The position numbers and the translations under genes were made by a program. Below, piece after piece: positions 1 through 6,062 of a DNA stretch of 11,256 nucleotides. Below the pieces are notes generated by a model that did not search any database, was not told where the DNA came from, and saw only the letters and a list, made by a program, of their open reading frames with translations. This stretch comes from CAISIP01 sp041581405 (lineage in GTDB: Bacteria; Pseudomonadota; Gammaproteobacteria; Burkholderiales; Burkholderiaceae_C), in contig JBFIDI010000152.1 in NCBI GenBank assembly GCA_041581405.1, positions 1 through 11,256 of the forward strand. Reading direction: 5' to 3'. Each line of letters opens with the position of its first letter. Positions within the stretch are counted from its first letter, which is position 1.

Positions 1-849
1 AGCGTGTTGTCGTTCGGTACCGCCGGCTGCAACCTGGCCTGCAAGTTCTGCCAGAACTGGGACATCACCAAGTCGCGCGACATGGACCGGCTGATGGACC
101 AGGCATCGCCGGACCAGATCGCCAGCGCCGCGCAGCAGGCCGGTTGCAAGAGCGTGGCTTTCACCTACAACGATCCGATCATCTTTGCCGAATACGCGAT
201 GGACGTGGCCGAGGCCTGCCGTGCGCGCGATATCCGGACCGTCGCGGTGACGGCCGGTTACGTGCATGAAGCGCCACGGCGCGCGTTCTTCGCCGGCATC
301 GACGCGACCAACGTCGACCTCAAGGCCTTCAGCGAGGACTTCTATTTCAAGCTCACCGGCTCGCATCTGCAGCCGGTGCTCGACACGCTGCTCTACCTGC
401 GTCGCGAGACCGGTGTGTGGGTCGAGATCACGACGCTGCTGATACCGGGGAAAAACGACTCGGACGAAGAGATCACGGCCATGAGCCGCTGGATCCACCA
501 GCAACTGGGCGCCGACGTGCCGCTGCATTTCTCGGCCTTCCATCCCGACCACAAGATGCAGGACGTGCCCGCCACGCCCAAGTCGACGCTGGTGCGGGCC
601 CGCGAGATCGCGCTGCGCGAAGGTCTGCACCATGTGTACACCGGCAACGTGCACCACAAGGCCGGCGACACCACGCACTGCGCGCATTGCGGCGCGACGC
701 TGATCGAGCGCGACTGGTATCGGATCGACGGCTACCGGCTCACGGCCGACGGCTGCTGCCCGGACTGCGGCCATGCGCTGGCCGGGCGCTACGACCGTGC
801 AGCGGAGCACTTCGGACGCCGGCGCATTCCGGTGGCGATCGGCGCCTGA
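1..849 (+). CDS. amrS: AmmeMemoRadiSam-system radical SAM enzyme (AmrS-like), 5'-truncated by the window edge
   Basis: The reading frame is open from base 1, so the true start lies upstream; 282 codons remain and probably several dozen N-terminal residues are missing. A radical SAM CxxxCxxC motif (CNLACKFC; Cys at codons 10, 14 and 17) is followed by QNWDITKSRD, typical of the AmrS family annotated beside AMMECR1 and Memo-like proteins. The three cysteines should hold a 4Fe-4S cluster that cleaves S-adenosylmethionine; the substrate of AmrS enzymes is not established as far as I know. The FTYNDPIIF and GNVHHK stretches also look family-typical. The C-terminus carries two cysteine knuckles (C227xxC230 and C253xxC256, with an extra C252), like a small zinc ribbon or second cluster site. 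Partner genes would lie upstream, outside the window. It ends facing the phosphoribosyltransferase gene. Family assignment is confident; biochemical role is not. Confidence 0.88.
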   Translation, partial: SVLSFGTAGCNLACKFCQNWDITKSRDMDRLMDQASPDQIASAAQQAGCKSVAFTYNDPIIFAEYAMDVAEACRARDIRTVAVTAGYVHEAPRRAFFAGIDATNVDLKAFSEDFYFKLTGSHLQPVLDTLLYLRRETGVWVEITTLLIPGKNDSDEEITAMSRWIHQQLGADVPLHFSAFHPDHKMQDVPATPKSTLVRAREIALREGLHHVYTGNVHHKAGDTTHCAHCGATLIERDWYRIDGYRLTADGCCPDCGHALAGRYDRAAEHFGRRRIPVAIGA

Positions 850-948
850 GCGGAGCGCCGTCGCCCCCACGCCACGGCTGTCTGCGCGTCCTTGATCGCG
901 CCGCCCTTGCCGCGCGAGGCACGAGGCCGGCCGTCACCGGGGCCCGAT

Positions 949-1572
949 TCAGGTGCCGGCCAGCAGCGCGGCCACCTCGGAATCGTCCACCTGCGGGAAG
1001 TCGCGGTAGTACTGTCCGACCGCATGGAAGTCGCGGGGAACCTCGGCACACACGACCGCGTCGGCCAGCGCGGCGACCGCGTCCAGCGTGTCCTGCGGCG
1101 CCACCGGGACCGCGCACACCAGGGTCTGCGGCTTGCGCGCCCGCACCGCGCGCAGCGCGGCCATCATCGTCGCGCCGGTGGCCAGTCCATCGTCGACGAC
1201 GATGACCACCCTGCCCGCCGGATCGGCCGCCGCACGGGTGGAGCCCAGTTGCGCGCGACGCGCACGGATGGCGGCCAGCTGGCGTTGTTTCTCGGCCTCC
1301 AGGTATGCGGCGTCGGCGCCCAGCGTGTGCGCGAAAGGCGCCACGGTCACTGCGCCACTTTCGTCCACCGCGCCCACGGCCAGTTCCGGATTGCCGGGCG
1401 CACCGAGCTTGCGCACCAGCACCACGTCGAGTTCACCGCCGAGCCGCTGCGCAATCACGCTGCCCAGCGGCACGCCGCCGCGCGGGATCGCGAGCACCAG
1501 CGGGTTTCGGCCGTGCCAGTCGGCCAGCCGGTCGGCCAGCGCGGTGGCGGCATCCATTCGATCGTCGAACAT
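949..1572 (-). CDS. Stand-alone type I phosphoribosyltransferase family protein
   Basis: The 207-residue product has the type I PRTase fold signature: a PRPP-binding loop VVIVVDDGLATGATM (about residues 122-136, with the Asp-Asp pair and the GATGAT-like turn), and an N-terminal VLAIPRGGVPLG strand and loop (26-37) that normally supplies pyrophosphate contacts. RKLGAPGNPE (54-63) is typical of the uncharacterised 'predicted phosphoribosyltransferase' group found in many proteobacteria. The frame is open further upstream to 1608, but I choose the ATG at 1572 because a GGAGG sits 6 nt before it. It would transfer a phosphoribosyl group or bind PRPP in the cytoplasm; the acceptor is unknown. It is separated from the hydratase gene by 137 bp containing a hairpin, so it probably has its own promoter and is not part of the catabolic operon. 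It converges on the radical SAM gene. Confidence 0.88.
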   Translation of the reverse strand: MFDDRMDAATALADRLADWHGRNPLVLAIPRGGVPLGSVIAQRLGGELDVVLVRKLGAPGNPELAVGAVDESGAVTVAPFAHTLGADAAYLEAEKQRQLAAIRARRAQLGSTRAAADPAGRVVIVVDDGLATGATMMAALRAVRARKPQTLVCAVPVAPQDTLDAVAALADAVVCAEVPRDFHAVGQYYRDFPQVDDSEVAALLAGT

Positions 1573-1578
1573 GGTGGA

Positions 1579-1583
1579 CCTCC
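1579..1583 (-). promoter_or_regulatory. Ribosome binding site GGAGG that fixes the phosphoribosyltransferase start
   Basis: On the minus strand GGAGG is followed by a 6-nt spacer and then ATG at 1572. No comparable site precedes the upstream in-frame codons, so the shorter 207-residue product is preferred. Confidence 0.85.
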
Positions 1584-1593
1584 ATGGGAATCC

Positions 1594-1610
1594 GCATGGC
1601 TGTGCCATGC
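1594..1610 (-). promoter_or_regulatory. Perfect 7-bp hairpin/operator dyad upstream of the phosphoribosyltransferase
   Basis: GCATGGC and GCCATGC form a perfect inverted repeat around a 3-nt spacer, ten bases upstream of the GGAGG ribosome binding site. If transcribed it would fold as a tight stem-loop in the leader; as DNA it could be an operator. A CATGCATC octamer overlapping its edge (1606-1613) is repeated at 1653-1660. I see no clear -35/-10 pair in 1573-1709, so where transcription starts relative to the dyad is unknown. Confidence 0.45.
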
Positions 1611-1709
1611 ATCCGGTCCAACACTACCAAGACCCGGCCGCGGTCGCCATGACATGCATCAAGCCGCAGGCCGGCCGCAATGACCGACCCGGCCGAGACC
1701 CGGGCCCGA

Positions 1710-2492
1710 TCAGGCGCCGGACGCGACGAAACCCACCGAACCCAGGCCGTCGATGCGGGCCTGCACCGACTGCCCGGGTGCGATGCCGAACGGATCGATC
1801 GCCGAGCCCGCCAGCGCCAGCGACCCGGCCGCCAGCGGGCGCCCGTCACGCGCGGCCAGGCGCGCCAGGTTGCACAAGGCCTGCAGCGGATGGTCCAGGA
1901 TGGCGTCGGTATTGCCGCTGGCCACGACGGCGCCATCGATCTCCAGCGTCACGGCCCGGCCGGCCACGTCGGTCGTGGGTGGCAGCCAGGCGCCGACCAC
2001 GAAGCCGCAGGCCGACGCGTTGTCGGCCACCACGTCGTTGGCCATGAACCGGAAGTCGCGGTAACGCGAATCGACGATCTCGATCGCCACGGCCAGCGCC
2101 TCCAGGTGTTCCAGCGCCACCTGCGGAGTGGCATCGGCCGGCAAGGCCCGCGCCAGCCTGAACATCACCTCGACCTCGACCCGCGGCTTGAACAGGCGTG
2201 CCATGTCCAGCGTGCCGCCGTCGGCCAGTTGCATGTCCCGACACAACAGGCCGGTGACCGGCTCGGCGACCCCCATGCGCTGCATCATCGCGCGGTTCGT
2301 GAAGGCCTGTTTCAGGCCGACGATCGCATCGCCGCGCGCGCAGCGCTGCGCCACCAGGGCCGACTGCACCTGGTAGGCCTGGGCCAGGCTCAGCGGCTCG
2401 GACGCCGACCACTGCGCGATCGGCTCGCGGTGTTGCGCAGCCTGGTCGAGGGCGTGCGCGAATGTGGTCAGCTGGGTGTCGAGGGAGGGCAT
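1710..2492 (-). CDS. 2-keto-4-pentenoate hydratase-like protein (FAH fold, MhpD/DmpE type)
   Basis: The 260-residue product matches the usual length of bacterial 2-hydroxypenta-2,4-dienoate hydratases and oxaloacetate/4-oxalocrotonate decarboxylases. In order it shows a helical N-terminus, VGLKQAFTN with Lys61 where MhpD has its conserved GxK, a VEVEV motif whose Glu106 and Glu108 match the metal ligands of MhpD, and IEIVDSR with the third ligand Glu138. Such enzymes use Mg2+ or Mn2+ to hydrate a 2-hydroxydienoate to a 4-hydroxy-2-oxo acid, usually at the end of meta-cleavage pathways. The preceding sulfatase ends in ATGA, which offers an alternative start at 2504 (four extra residues); I prefer 2492 because AAAGGA lies 11 nt before it, whereas it directly abuts the 2504 ATG. 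It is the last gene of the operon. Family is confident; substrate is unknown. Confidence 0.9.
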   Translation of the reverse strand: MPSLDTQLTTFAHALDQAAQHREPIAQWSASEPLSLAQAYQVQSALVAQRCARGDAIVGLKQAFTNRAMMQRMGVAEPVTGLLCRDMQLADGGTLDMARLFKPRVEVEVMFRLARALPADATPQVALEHLEALAVAIEIVDSRYRDFRFMANDVVADNASACGFVVGAWLPPTTDVAGRAVTLEIDGAVVASGNTDAILDHPLQALCNLARLAARDGRPLAAGSLALAGSAIDPFGIAPGQSVQARIDGLGSVGFVASGA

Positions 2493-2500
2493 GGTTCGGA

Positions 2501-3964
2501 TCATCCTTTCGTGGCAATCGCCGATGGCACCGGCGTGGCCCCGATTTTGCCCTGCCGCAACGCGGCCTCGCGGCCACCCGCCCGTTCGACCACGGCATTC
2601 TGGTCGTCCTTGGCCTGCCGATCCACGGCCGGCGGGTCGACGATCGCCCGCAGCCGGGCTTCGCAGTCCTGCAAGACCTCCCGGTGATCGGGTGACGTGG
2701 CCAGGTCGTGTTCCTCCTGCGGGTCGTCCTGCAGGTCGAACAGCTCGGGCGGGTATCCGACGTAATGGTGGTACTTGAAGCGCCCGTGTGCCAGCATGAA
2801 GCCGGCGCTGGCCGATCCCACGGCATGGTATTCGCTGAACATGGTGCGGGCCTGCTCCGGCGCGGCGGCCAGTTCCAGCAAGGAGCGACCCGGCAGGTCG
2901 GCGTCGGCCGGCGCCGGCTCGAGGTCGAACGCGTCGAGCACGGTCGGGAAGATGTCCACCAGCGACGCGTTGGTCGCGACGCGCCGCTGGCCGATGCCCG
3001 GCCCCGACACGACCAGGGGCACGGCGGTCGACTCGCGGTACAGCAGCGACTTGTTCCACATGCCGCGCGCGCCCAGGTTGTCGCCATGGTCGCTGGTGTA
3101 GATGACCAGCGTCTCGTCGCGCAGGCCCGCGGCATCGAGCGCGGCGAGCACGCGCCCGATCTGTTCGTCGACGAAACTGACCAGGCCGAAGTAGCTGGCA
3201 ATGGCCAGGCGCCGCCGGCTGTCGTCGCCGAGTTGCGCGTCCAGGTGGTTGAACTGCGCCTGCCGCTCGACCCAGGGATGGCGCCGGTAGCCGGTTTCGG
3301 GTCGCAGCTTGGGCCAGGGCAGCACCGCATCCGGATACAGGTCCAGGTACGGCGCGGGAACGACCAACGGGAAATGGGGTGCGACAAAACCCGCGAACAG
3401 CATCGCCGGCTGTTGCGCACGCCGCTCCGGGCCCATCTGTGCCCGGGTCGCCAGCCATTCGATGGCACCATCGGCCACGCGCCGGTCGAACCGGTTGTAT
3501 TCGGTTTCGCCCGCACCCAGCTGGCGGAACAACCCGGCCCCGTCGCTGCGTTCGGGCAAGGGATCGCGCACACATCCCCAGACCTGCCCCTTGCCATCGG
3601 CGATGTGCACGGCCTCGCGCTGGCGATCGAATCCGGTGTCGTCATCGCCACTGCGGTAATGCAGCTTGCCGACCGATTCGACGCCGACGCCGGCCGCCTG
3701 CAGCCGATGGCCCCAGGACGGCTGCGCGCCGCTGTAGGCGATGGCGTTGTCCCAGCAGCGGTGGTCGTGCACCCAGCGTCCCGTGGCCAGGCTGGCGCGG
3801 GCCGGCACGCAGATCGGGCTGGGCGTATAGGCACGCTCGAACACGGCGCCGGCGCCGGTCAGCCGGTCCAGGTTCGGCGTGTGGACCACGCCGCTGCCCA
3901 TGAAACCGCTGTGCCGCGGGTCGTGCTCGTCGGAGCACAACAACAGCACGTTGCGATACGCCAT
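2501..3964 (-). CDS. Formylglycine-type sulfatase (S1 family), cytoplasmic
   Basis: The 487-residue protein belongs to the alkaline-phosphatase superfamily. It has the Cys-type sulfatase signature CVPARASLATG, with Cys52 the residue expected to be converted to formylglycine. Metal ligands are visible at Asp12/Glu13 (CSDEHDP) and Asp292/His293 (TSDHGD). GK100LH102 and Lys305 fit the sulfate-binding positions of the family. It should hydrolyse a sulfate ester, or possibly a phosphate ester, and needs a separate formylglycine-generating enzyme that is not in this window. The protein begins directly with the first beta strand of the domain and has no signal peptide, so the substrate must enter the cell first. 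I chose ATG 3964 although the frame extends to 4057, because the extension is arginine-rich shadow sequence overlapping the upstream gene. It starts 4 bp after the Bug gene stop and has no good ribosome binding site, which suggests translational coupling. Confidence 0.93.
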   Translation of the reverse strand: MAYRNVLLLCSDEHDPRHSGFMGSGVVHTPNLDRLTGAGAVFERAYTPSPICVPARASLATGRWVHDHRCWDNAIAYSGAQPSWGHRLQAAGVGVESVGKLHYRSGDDDTGFDRQREAVHIADGKGQVWGCVRDPLPERSDGAGLFRQLGAGETEYNRFDRRVADGAIEWLATRAQMGPERRAQQPAMLFAGFVAPHFPLVVPAPYLDLYPDAVLPWPKLRPETGYRRHPWVERQAQFNHLDAQLGDDSRRRLAIASYFGLVSFVDEQIGRVLAALDAAGLRDETLVIYTSDHGDNLGARGMWNKSLLYRESTAVPLVVSGPGIGQRRVATNASLVDIFPTVLDAFDLEPAPADADLPGRSLLELAAAPEQARTMFSEYHAVGSASAGFMLAHGRFKYHHYVGYPPELFDLQDDPQEEHDLATSPDHREVLQDCEARLRAIVDPPAVDRQAKDDQNAVVERAGGREAALRQGKIGATPVPSAIATKG

Positions 3965-3968
3965 GGTG

Positions 3969-4943
3969 CTACAGCGCGGCGGAAAAGCCGAACGCCTTGA
4001 TCTGCGCGCCGCGCTCGGCATATTCCTCGCGCATCTGGCCGGCCAGTGCGCTTGCACCGACCGGCGCCTCGACGGTCTGGCCGTCGAGCACGATCTGCAT
4101 CTCCTTGCTCTTGACCGACTCCAGCGCAGCCTTGGAGAACTTGTCGACCAACTCGGGCGCCATGCCGGCCGGCGCCATCAGCCAGGTCCCTTCGGTCATC
4201 GTGAGCTGTTTCATGCCCAGTTCCTCGAACGTGGGTACCTGCGGCAGCGTCGTGGAGCGGGCCCGGCCAGTGGTCGCCAGGATGCGGACCTTTCCGGTTC
4301 GGTGCGGTTGCAACACGAAGGACGTGGTCGAGATCATCGAGGACACGTGTCCGCCGAGCAGGTCCCCCAGCGCCAGGTTGCTGCCGCGGTAGGGCACATG
4401 GGTGATCTTGACGCCCAGCGCCTTGGCGATCTGCAGCCCCATCAGGTGCGGCGAGGAACCGGTGCCCGGCGAGCCGAAGGTGGCGTTGTCCGGATGGGCC
4501 TGGCACCAGGCGGCGAACTCCTTGAGGTTCTGCGCCGGGACCTTGGGATAGATCGCCAGCGCAAAGTCGTTCTCGACCAGTTGCGCGATCGGCACGAAGT
4601 CGGTCAGGGGGTCGAATCCGAGGTCCTTGTAGACATGGGGCAGGTGCACCATGCCCGAGGCCGGAGCCACCAGGAAACTGGTGCCGTCGGCCGCCGCGTT
4701 CTTCACCGCCTGGCCGGCGATGCGGCCGTTGGCGCCCGGCTTGTTGTCGACCAGCGCGCTGACGCCGAAGCTGCGCTTGAACTGTTCCGCCACCGCCCGC
4801 GCGACGAGATCGGGGAGCCCGCCGGGCGGGAAACCCACGTAGATGCGAATGGTCTGGCCCTGTGCCTGGGCCATCGGCACGGCGGCGCCCGCAACGGCGG
4901 CGGCACCCAAGGTCTGCATGAAGTTGCGTCGGTCTATCAACAT
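3969..4943 (-). CDS. Bug/TctC-type tripartite tricarboxylate transporter substrate-binding protein
   Basis: The 324-residue product has the standard Bug length. It opens with a twin-arginine signal peptide: DRRNFM (Arg5-Arg6), a hydrophobic alanine-rich stretch, and an AQA cleavage site near residue 28. The mature part shows family landmarks: GFPPGG followed by PDLVAR, VDNKPGANG, GTGSSPHLMG, HVPYRGS and LLGGHV. Such proteins bind small carboxylates or other organic acids in the periplasm and deliver them to TctA/TctB-type membrane subunits; those are absent here, which is common for Bug genes in Burkholderiales. Start at 4943 is fixed by AGGAG with a 6-nt spacer, rather than 4970. It follows the IclR gene by 68 bp and leads into the sulfatase after 4 bp, so it is the best candidate for capturing the substrate that the sulfatase hydrolyses. 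The ligand cannot be read from the sequence. Confidence 0.93.
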   Translation of the reverse strand: MLIDRRNFMQTLGAAAVAGAAVPMAQAQGQTIRIYVGFPPGGLPDLVARAVAEQFKRSFGVSALVDNKPGANGRIAGQAVKNAAADGTSFLVAPASGMVHLPHVYKDLGFDPLTDFVPIAQLVENDFALAIYPKVPAQNLKEFAAWCQAHPDNATFGSPGTGSSPHLMGLQIAKALGVKITHVPYRGSNLALGDLLGGHVSSMISTTSFVLQPHRTGKVRILATTGRARSTTLPQVPTFEELGMKQLTMTEGTWLMAPAGMAPELVDKFSKAALESVKSKEMQIVLDGQTVEAPVGASALAGQMREEYAERGAQIKAFGFSAAL

Positions 4944-4949
4944 GGCGTT

Positions 4950-4954
4950 CTCCT
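4950..4954 (-). promoter_or_regulatory. Ribosome binding site AGGAG of the Bug protein gene
   Basis: AGGAG on the minus strand, 6 nt before ATG 4943. It selects this start over the in-frame ATG at 4970 and puts the twin-arginine motif at residues 5-6, the normal place for a signal peptide. Confidence 0.85.
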
Positions 4955-5011
4955 GGAAGTGGTGGGACAAGGAAGAGGGAAGCAGGCAAGCTCGATCCGG
5001 CGGGGTTCCGG

Positions 5012-5767
5012 CTACGGGTTCGGGCCCGGCAGCGACAGGTGCCGGGTGATCTCGGCCGCGGCATCACGGACATGCTGGCACAGGTAGTCCTCGCGAAACG
5101 CGGCGATCCGGCTTTGGGTGCCGATCAGCGTGAGGCTGCCGATCACGTGTCCGCGCTCGGCGAAGATCGGCGCGGCCACGCCGACGCGACCGGGATACAA
5201 CTCGCCGCTGGACATCACGACCCCGCGCTTGCGCACCTGGGCCAATGCCCGCGCGAACTGCTTCCAGTCGGCGCCGATCGCCAGCAGATCGGGCTCGTGC
5301 TGGTGCGCATCGAAGATGCGACGCAAGGTACGCGTGGGCAGCTCGGCCAGGATCACGCGCGAGGTCGAGCCGCGGAACAGCGGCATCACCCTGCCGCGGC
5401 CCAGTTCCAGGCGGTCGTTGGCCGGGTTGTGTTCGTAGTGGACATTCACGATGCGCTCGCCATACAGCTGGCTCAGCAGTAACTCCAGTCCGGTGTCGGC
5501 CACCAGCAGGCGGATCTGCTCGCGACTGGCCGCCAGCAAGGGATCGTTGCTGCGCACCATGTAATCCCATTCGATGATGCGCGGGCCCGGCGCATAACCC
5601 TGCGGCAGGCGTACCAGCAGGCCGGCCTCGACCAGTTCGCGGATGTTGCGATACACCGTGGCGATCGGGCTGCCGGTGCGTTCGCAGATCTGCTCGGCGC
5701 TGAGCACCGAACTGCCGTCGGCGAACGTGTCCAGCACCGCCAGCACACGGCTCAGGCGTCCGGTCAT
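5012..5767 (-). CDS. IclR-family transcriptional regulator
   Basis: The 251-residue protein has the IclR arrangement. An N-terminal winged helix-turn-helix occupies about residues 1-65 (SRVLAVLDTFADG, then the recognition region SPIATVYRNIRELVEAGLL and the wing), followed by a GAF-like effector domain. The effector part contains GRGRVMPLFRGSTSR, KRGVVMSSGEL and GVAAPIFAERGHVIGSL, which fit the IclR C-terminal domain. It probably binds a small carboxylate and represses or activates both its own operon and the divergent gene at 6063. The start at 5767 is chosen because AAGGGG lies 7 nt upstream; the frame is open to 5812 via a GTG, but that extension has no ribosome binding site. The C-terminal stop is 68 bp before the Bug gene, so co-transcription is likely. 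Confidence 0.93.
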   Translation of the reverse strand: MTGRLSRVLAVLDTFADGSSVLSAEQICERTGSPIATVYRNIRELVEAGLLVRLPQGYAPGPRIIEWDYMVRSNDPLLAASREQIRLLVADTGLELLLSQLYGERIVNVHYEHNPANDRLELGRGRVMPLFRGSTSRVILAELPTRTLRRIFDAHQHEPDLLAIGADWKQFARALAQVRKRGVVMSSGELYPGRVGVAAPIFAERGHVIGSLTLIGTQSRIAAFREDYLCQHVRDAAAEITRHLSLPGPNP

Positions 5768-5774
5768 TCCGGAG

Positions 5775-5780
5775 CCCCTT
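5775..5780 (-). promoter_or_regulatory. Ribosome binding site AAGGGG of the IclR gene
   Basis: AAGGGG on the minus strand with a 7-nt spacer to ATG 5767. It decides between this start and an upstream GTG at 5812. Confidence 0.7.
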
Positions 5781-5840
5781 CGCCGCCCGGAGGCAGCGTT
5801 GGCGGACAGCACCCAAGGCAGGCCGGCAATAGACTCCTAG

Positions 5841-5946
5841 CTGATAACTCAGCAAGAAATTTGCATGAATTCTCGATTGACATGATTCACATATTATCGT
5901 AATCTGATAATCATGCAAGAGAAAATAGACGATTCAGCAAGAAAAC
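5841..5946. repeat. Cluster of short direct and inverted repeats (probable regulator binding sites)
   Basis: Exact repeats seen: TCAGCAAGAAA at 5849-5859 and 5934-5944 (85 bp apart); CTGATAA at 5841-5847 and 5904-5910; TTGCATGA at 5861-5868 inverted to TCATGCAA at 5911-5918; CATGATT at 5881-5887 inverted to AATCATG at 5909-5915; and ATTATC at 5893-5898 inverted to GATAAT at 5906-5911. The copies at 5841-5859, 5904-5924 and 5928-5946 can be aligned as degenerate versions of one element with a TCA(T)GCAAGA core, and 5861-5873 carries it in reverse. The layout suits an operator cluster for the neighbouring IclR protein. Confidence 0.65.
5877..5905 (+). promoter_or_regulatory. Putative sigma-70 promoter for the TPP-enzyme operon
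   Basis: A perfect TTGACA at 5877-5882 is followed by a 17-bp spacer and TAATCT at 5900-5905, a weak -10 matching three of six consensus positions. It lies inside the AT-rich island and overlaps an inverted repeat (ATTATC 5893-5898 with GATAAT 5906-5911), so a bound regulator would compete with RNA polymerase. The predicted start near 5912 leaves a leader of about 150 nt before the ATG at 6063. Confidence 0.45.
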
Positions 5947-6052
5947 GCGATCGTCCTGCGCTGCCACGCCAGGGATGCAGCGCCGTCCCAAGGCGACTGC
6001 CGCCGACGGCCTTGCCTGCCCGCGACGCGGCCGCTTGAACCCACCATCAACC

Positions 6053-6056
6053 GGAG
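6053..6056 (+). promoter_or_regulatory. Ribosome binding site GGAG of the TPP-enzyme gene
   Basis: GGAG with a 6-nt spacer (TACCCC) before ATG 6063, supporting that start. Confidence 0.75.
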
Positions 6057-6062
6057 TACCCC

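Larger units (their letters stand above)
5768..6062. promoter_or_regulatory. Divergent intergenic control region between the IclR and TPP-enzyme genes
   Basis: This 295-bp gap separates two divergently transcribed units. Its middle third (about 5835-5950) is strikingly AT-rich against the GC-rich surroundings and holds nearly all the repeats and promoter-like elements of the window. The flanks (5768-5830 and 5950-6062) return to the local base composition and would be leader sequence for the two arms. IclR-type regulators typically act from such a site. A weak minus-strand promoter candidate is TTGCAT (5913-5918) with TAATAT (5891-5896) at 16-bp spacing; it overlaps the plus-strand promoter candidate. 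Confidence 0.75.

Noticed and set aside
1..849. Radical SAM gene as an anaerobic sulfatase-maturating enzyme serving the two sulfatases
   Set aside because: The CNLACKFCQNW motif and surrounding sequence fit the AmrS family rather than anSME, it lies in another transcription unit, and I do not see the SPASM-type cysteine pattern of maturases.
840..860. Six-base inverted repeat CGGCGC/GCGCCG spanning the stop of the radical SAM gene
   Set aside because: Short, includes the stop codon in its loop, has no T-run, and stems of this size are frequent by chance in DNA this GC-rich.
1670..1709. GC-rich partial dyads after the hydratase stop as a terminator
   Set aside because: Only about five base pairs can be formed cleanly and no T-run follows on the minus strand.
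2708..4000. A 430-codon plus-strand open frame opposite the first sulfatase
   Set aside because: Same reasoning: antisense to a well-supported gene, low-complexity shadow composition and no ribosome binding site or domain.
5849..5944. The 11-bp direct repeat as a target-site duplication flanking a mobile element
   Set aside because: The inverted repeats inside do not end at the direct repeats, the interval is only 74 bp with no element-like ends, and a third degenerate copy lies inside, which fits operator repeats better.
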